Source: Megalonaias nervosa (lineage: Eukaryota; Mollusca; Bivalvia; Unionida; Unionidae). Taken from it: 64,000 nt of DNA. Below the pieces are notes generated by a model. It was not told the DNA's origin and did not search any database. It saw nothing but the letters and a program-made list of their open reading frames with translations. Below are positions 58,931 to 64,000 of the stretch, one piece after another; position 1 is the stretch's first letter; the number at the start of each line of letters is the position of its first letter. Both the position numbers and the translations under genes were made by a program. Location of the stretch: the NCBI GenBank assembly GCA_016617855.1, contig JAECUM010003702.1, positions 1-64,000 of the forward strand. Reading direction: 5' to 3'.

Positions 58931-59987
58931 CACCTTAAAGAAGGTCTGACGCAAGTGCAACATTGAACAGAATATTGGCCCCCTTATTGGTCGAATAAAA
59001 CTCGAATTTTAATTGACGCGTCATTTTCGGTCTTATTTTATTGTTTAAAAATAAAGCAAAATTCGTGAAACTATTCTTTATAGACTGCAGAAGGGAATGA
59101 GCTCTATCGCCATCTCTTTCCGCCTCGGCAAAAAAAAATTCCCGTATATGGGTAAAGGCATTTAGCCCTAATTTCATCGCAGGTATTTAACCAATAAATA
59201 GCTTCAAGTGCCATTAAAGCAACACGCACAATCCAGGACTTTTATAAGATCTCGATGATCTAGGTAAATTTCAGGAGTCGGAATTTTTTTTTTTCAGGAT
59301 AGAAAAATGTTTGCTCATTCTTCCTTGTAATGTAAACCAGTTGTTTAGAACAGTATAGCAATTTTAGAGTGCATACCTCTGATGTTATATGTGCATCTAT
59401 GTACATACAAGCGACTTTTTATCAGATCTTCACTTTTATTCTTCTAGTCGATGCCATTTCTTCAGTGTTAGAAGAGACACTGCGAATCATCTGTTAATAT
59501 TTATTTATTTGTGTAGGTATTTATGCATAAAGATATATGCAAAACTCGATGGAAGTTGCAAGGTTAGCGTTTAGAAAAACCCGTGAATTGCGTGTTGTAC
59601 ACAGCATCCACAAAAGGAATACTAAAATTAAAGAAACAAATAGTAAAATAGTCCTCACTGGAACATGCAACGTCACGATACAATTTTGTTATTGAAATGT
59701 TATCGAAAGTAGATTATAACCATCCGAGTCCTCCTGGCCTTGTAACAAGATTAAATATTTGACGATTCTTTCGACTTTTTAACAGCATTAGCCTAGAAAT
59801 CTATATCGAGTAGGATTTATATTTCGGCTCAATAACTAAATCGGTATAAAATCAATTGGCGTTTTACTTTTGTCAACTGGCAACTGACGGGGGAGCCGTC
59901 ATTGCAGGCTCGTGCAACTGTTCACCGTATTGGAACAAAGAATGTCCGAGGGACTCCCTACCAGGTTATTGAGAGCTCACCCATGTG
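58931..59987. other. Intergenic sequence, no gene recognised
   Basis: A minus-strand frame at 58935-59177 has no recognisable motif. Nothing else was identified. Confidence 0.4.
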
Positions 59988-60374
59988 TCTGGCTTGGATC
60001 TGAAATGAACTGCAATGATCATTTTCAAATATTTTCACCAAAACATTCAAGCAAATTGCAAGAGTTCACCTTCAAAATCTGAAACTAAATTACACGTTTT
60101 ATAAAACCACATGCGTTGTTGTGCTATTTTCTGACCATATCAGACATAACAAATAATCAAATTTATACATTAAGATAAATACTTAATATAATCATATTCA
60201 CATAAGTGACATCAGGATTAATCTGAATCTTACCAAATCTAACCCAACAAACTCTTTATCATGAAATAAAATACATTTTGATATTAAATAGATTTTAAAG
60301 CAAGTTAATATGTAATTACATAATTTAAAATATTTGAAAATGATCATTGCAGTTCATTTCAGCTCCAAGCCAGA
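59988..60374. repeat. Near-perfect 48-bp inverted repeat with 291-bp spacer
   Basis: The left arm 59988-60035 (TCTGGCTTGGATCTGAAATG...) is the reverse complement of the right arm 60327-60374, with a single mismatch in 48. The spacer is AT-rich and non-coding. It fits a MITE or fold-back element, or the seed of a hairpin RNA. Target duplications are not clear. Confidence 0.8.
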
Positions 60375-61489
60375 ATTCCAAGAATTCCATTGATCACATT
60401 AACTAAAGTAATGACCAGTAAAGCATGTGTCTGGGATTCCCTGAAAACTGATGAGAATTCCAAGTTCTATGAATGAAGAGTACATAGACCAAGTCTTTCA
60501 CCTAGAAATTTTGTCTAGAGTCCAGACTACGTTTACCACGCATAGCTTCGTTTATAAAGTCGAGCCCAAATAACCGGGACATGCTAAAGCGCAATCATAA
60601 AGGGTTACGGCCGATCTTTCTATAAGTCTTTCTAATACAATGCAGTACTACATCTGGGTCGGCACTGTTCATGGTCAGCAACGACTTGTACAAGTGCACT
60701 TAAAAATAGTTTCCGTGTTATTTTGGTTTAGTTTCCATATTAGAAAGCCATGCACTACTTTTGAATAATCACAAGTTTCACGATTCACGAACACATTTCT
60801 AAATTCCTAAAGCACGCATTTGTAGCTTCAGAGGAATTTCCACCGATCTGTTGCGTGTTAATCCCGTCGTAAATTCTTGCACAGATGCATACTAAAGTAA
60901 AAAAAAGGTAAAACAATTCGCCCGTAGGAATTTCATTGGCGAAGGCTCCATTTTGCCCCTCCCGAATTAATTAGATCCCATTTCTCAAAAACCCGAATTC
61001 CCCAGGGTTTCACAGACCACAATTATGATTGGAAGCCAACGAATATTGATCAAGTGAAAATACCAACACCATGTACGTGAATGAACGTCTCGAAACAACG
61101 ACAATGCAACAATCAAATGAAAACAAAAGATGCAAAGAACACCACATGGGTTTAGATATACTGACACGATATGCATTACCTTACACAAGACATCAATAAA
61201 AACTGGAGCGAGACACTCGATAAGTATATAAAACATTCACCGTACGACATTTCGATACTGATGTCTCATTCAACACGTGAAGTTTCTTATTGATAAAACC
61301 TGAACACGATTTTAACGAAAAGGTTGTGTTCATATAACCATATGCATCATCTAAATTCCAAATTCTCAGTTTATAGCGGTTCACAATTCATCTCATTTGA
61401 AAATAAATAATTCCGTGGTTGCTTCACATGCACTGGGACTCCGGTGACAGAGGGTCTTAAGCTCTTGCATTTACCGATCTCTACAACTT
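60375..61489. other. Intergenic sequence, no gene recognised
   Basis: The minus-strand frames between 60985 and 61384 lack recognisable domains. No repeat family was identified. Confidence 0.4.
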
Positions 61490-61660
61490 CACCTGTCCTC
61501 GCGTGTTCTTGTCTCGGGCCAATGTCGGTATGCAAGAAAGCTTGCCAGTAGATTCCAGTGGGTCTTTGGTTTTTATAAGGGTTTTTCCGGGTACTTCCTC
61601 CACGAGTTATAACGGCCGTCATGTAGGGCCCATCGTGAGCTGAAAAATTGCGCAAACCAC
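61490..61660 (-). repeat. Interspersed repeat family B, inverted copy
   Basis: On the minus strand it reads ATTTTTCAGCTCACGATGGG, CATGACGGCCGTTATAACTC, GTGGAGGAAG, then CTACTGGCAAGCTTTCTTGC, matching 14780-14965 and 37815-37980. The 94-codon open frame over this segment (61371-61655) is repeat-derived and is not called as a gene. Confidence 0.7.
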
Positions 61661-63842
61661 AACTTACAATTCCACTTTCTAATTATACCGCTATGTTGCC
61701 AACCATACTGCACTATTGCAAACTATCTTGCTTTGCTTCCGAATAGGTTCGTCGGTTGCCAACCATTCTGCCCTTGTGCCAACCGAGGCTCTGCTGTCAA
61801 CTGTTATTTGGCTAATTTGGGACTATGCTGCCAATCTGTTTTTAGTTTAAATAAAAACCAGATTGGCTAATGTACAGGCTAATGTACAGCATAACCGTCA
61901 ATACTGGATTATGAAACTAATAACCCAATATATACAGACGATCAGTTATACAAAATATAAAAGAAACACAACCGCAAATGTCCTTTAAATACACACCGCA
62001 TTTAACTCCGTTTCAATATAAATGATAAACAAAACTGGCTTGTATACGGCATGTCTAAAATACAGCATAATTTAACAAAAGTCTATCGAGAATCAAAGCT
62101 GAAATGGTAAATTCACGCGACCTTTTTCAACGTATGATACCATTTAGAAATAAAATTTAGTAATATTGTAAAGAAAAAGATCGTGCTTACCCATATGGCT
62201 GTTGTAAACTGTCTGTAAAACAGACTTTTCCAGACAAGATATCGGAATCGTTGTGCCAACATATGGAATATACATCCTATAAATACAACCCAACAAGTGC
62301 AAGACCCAAGGATAAAGTACCCGTGCACATCATGAAATTTGGGTTTCTCGCTCTGAACGATCTAGAACGAGATGCAGCCATTACTCGATAACTTGTTGAG
62401 TCAAGGTAAAAATAAAACTACACCAGATAAGGCTGTACGCGTTTACAAAATTCACTACAAAATAGTTCTAACGTAACATCAAGTTATTTGTATTGCACTA
62501 TTCAGTGACCCTCATGGCCAAAAAAGGCCATTCCAAGTCGTAAAATAAACTTTTTACTGCTGCACCGTCTCGCAAGTGTTACATGTAGGCTGGTACAAAA
62601 ATAACAAGAGAAAAGAGTGAAGCCAACAAGGTTTGTAAATTGTAACAGAATAATTTATTTCCATAGAAAACAATGTAAAAATTGGAAATAGGACTTACGG
62701 TTTGTGAATATAATCCAAAATTTAATCCTAAGATTGAAAAATACAAGTCCTATCACTAAACAGTTCTAATAGAATCCGGGTTCGAATCTCGATGAAATTC
62801 CAATATGCGATGACGTCAGATGAAGTCGTTGTACTTATGGCAACAGATCCTCAATTGAGCCACAGTTGATAATGTTTCCTTATTGAATTCCGGAATAAAT
62901 TTCCACTGAATTTATTTGTCCCAGAACTTTTATAAATATGAAGAACTTGTTAGTTTTCTAGAGAATAAATTATTAAATTATAAAAAAAGAGAAAAATGTC
63001 AGAACAAGCCGGCATCAACAACATAAAACACCTTGTACCTTCAAGGTGTTAAGAATACGACTGGCTGGAAAACTCTCGGAATAAATATTTAACCCAACTG
63101 AAACGTCATTTCATTCCCGCGTGATGGGTCACGTGGTCTCTTAACATTTGAACAGCGTAATAAAAAGAATGAAAATTAGCACGTAGGCAAGAATAGCCCT
63201 ATCTAAGAACCAAATTCTCACTGAAAATATATAAAAAAAAAGAAAGACTGTTTACAGTTCAGCTAACATGCGGGCCGAAATGACCTTGGCAATAACCAAT
63301 TATATTCACTCGATGTTTACAAAAACTGTGAACTAAAAATAGTGCTAATGCAATATCTTTTACGTTCTATACAAACTGAATTTACTGAAAAAAATATCGA
63401 ATCCTGTGAAAATAATCATTACAATAAAATGTAATGAAACAAAAATAAAATAAAAAAGAATTTTATAACTAACACACAAGCAATTTCATTACATATTCGT
63501 AACGCAAGAATTATGTGCAGTAAAAGCGAAAGTGTAAAAGCACTCAGTGTTAACAATGAGGGGTAGGAGACATAAACTGCGGGAAAAGAAAAACTTTTTT
63601 AGGCTATAGGATGGAAAAAATCCGAAAATGTTCGATTGAAGGAATCTAGTTCAGGAAAGACAGCTATATTTTGTGAGAGTTAGTACCACTGTACAAATGA
63701 CCAGAGAAGAAAAGTTATACCTACAATAAATGCGAAGTATACAAGCGCTCAGTGCTATAGTTTCAATTTTAAGTGCATTTCAATTACGTTTCCAGTTCCG
63801 ACAAATTTGTGTAGACCGTTAACGTTCATCCAAAGGTATATG
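61661..63842. other. Intergenic AT-rich sequence, no gene recognised
   Basis: A short stretch at about 61690-61800 repeats 'TTGCCAACCAT-CTGC' irregularly. No exon or transposon was recognised in the rest. Confidence 0.4.
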
Positions 63843-63950
63843 TTACTACATGACTGGAGGAAAGTTCCATTAGCAAATGACTAAAGGAAAATGTCATTAG
63901 CAAATGACTAAAGGAAAATGCCATTGGCTAATGACTGAAGGAAAAGGTCA
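63843..63950. repeat. 27-bp minisatellite, about four copies
   Basis: Four units of TTAGCAAATGACTAAAGGAA plus AATGTCA follow one another with a few substitutions, at 63843, 63870, 63897 and 63924. All frames are closed by stops, so this is not a protein repeat. Confidence 0.85.
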
Positions 63951-64000
63951 TTATCAAATAAGAGCTGAGTAACTGGAATTCCATTCAGAGTTGGTGGCAA

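Noticed and set aside
61371..61655. 94-codon minus-strand ORF that looks protein-like
   Set aside because: Most of it is an inverted copy of interspersed repeat family B.

Overview
This window is animal nuclear DNA. It has intron-bearing genes, GT/AG splice sites, abundant tRNA-derived SINEs, MITEs, microsatellites and long gene-poor stretches. The mixture of repeats looks to me like a mollusc or a similar marine invertebrate, but no marker in the window fixes the species.

Left part (about 1-18.3 kb, + strand): the 3' part of a RIF1 gene. Six exons can be placed with matching splice phases. They run from a very large S/T/K-rich exon (1183-4567), through the PP1-docking exon (RVSF) and the C-terminal DNA-binding domain exon (12102-12322), to the last exon ending in TGA at 17902. 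A polyadenylation signal lies at 18219. The N-terminal HEAT-repeat half lies upstream of the window. The big exon contains two single-base frame breaks, both in short homopolymers. The introns carry SINEs, a pogo/Tigger-like relic and mollusc-type 'GGTCAAGGTCA' repeats.

Middle left (18.3-31 kb): intergenic DNA with a 469-bp Tigger-type MITE, an approximately 600-bp 15-bp minisatellite, tRNA-derived SINEs and a decayed Ty3/gypsy RT-RNase H remnant.

Middle (31,051-47,622): the centrepiece, a 16.6-kb Maverick/Polinton-like (adintovirus-like) endogenous element. It is flanked by a 6-bp target duplication (TTGTGT) and by terminal inverted repeats of about 254 bp that are about 98% identical. The left half carries genome-handling genes: an A32-type packaging ATPase, a zinc-ribbon/phospholipase A2-like protein, a retroviral-type integrase, a large family-B DNA polymerase fused to an SF1 helicase and an HNH domain, and a separate HNH endonuclease. 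The right half carries a minus-strand block of virion-type genes: a beta-rich structural protein, a small membrane protein, a tail-fibre-like protein, a pX-adenain-type protease, a double jelly-roll-like capsid protein, a pVI-like small protein and a coiled-coil protein. Between the halves, almost exactly at the midpoint, is a ~1-kb AT-rich array of about 19 perfect plus several imperfect copies of the hyphenated palindrome TCTGA-T-TCAGA. Beside it is an unrecognised ORF. Most of the element genes are broken by frameshifts or in-frame stops, so this copy looks inactive, and host SINE DNA is nested inside it.

Right part (47.6-64 kb): no recognisable protein gene. It holds SINE fragments, a field of degenerate TTGGACAAAAGTCCAA repeats, a diverged tandem duplication (about 54.4-58.9 kb) whose copies share a TATA box, a near-perfect 48-bp inverted repeat with a 291-bp spacer, and a terminal 27-bp minisatellite.

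All identifications come from reading translated motifs by eye. No database search was possible.
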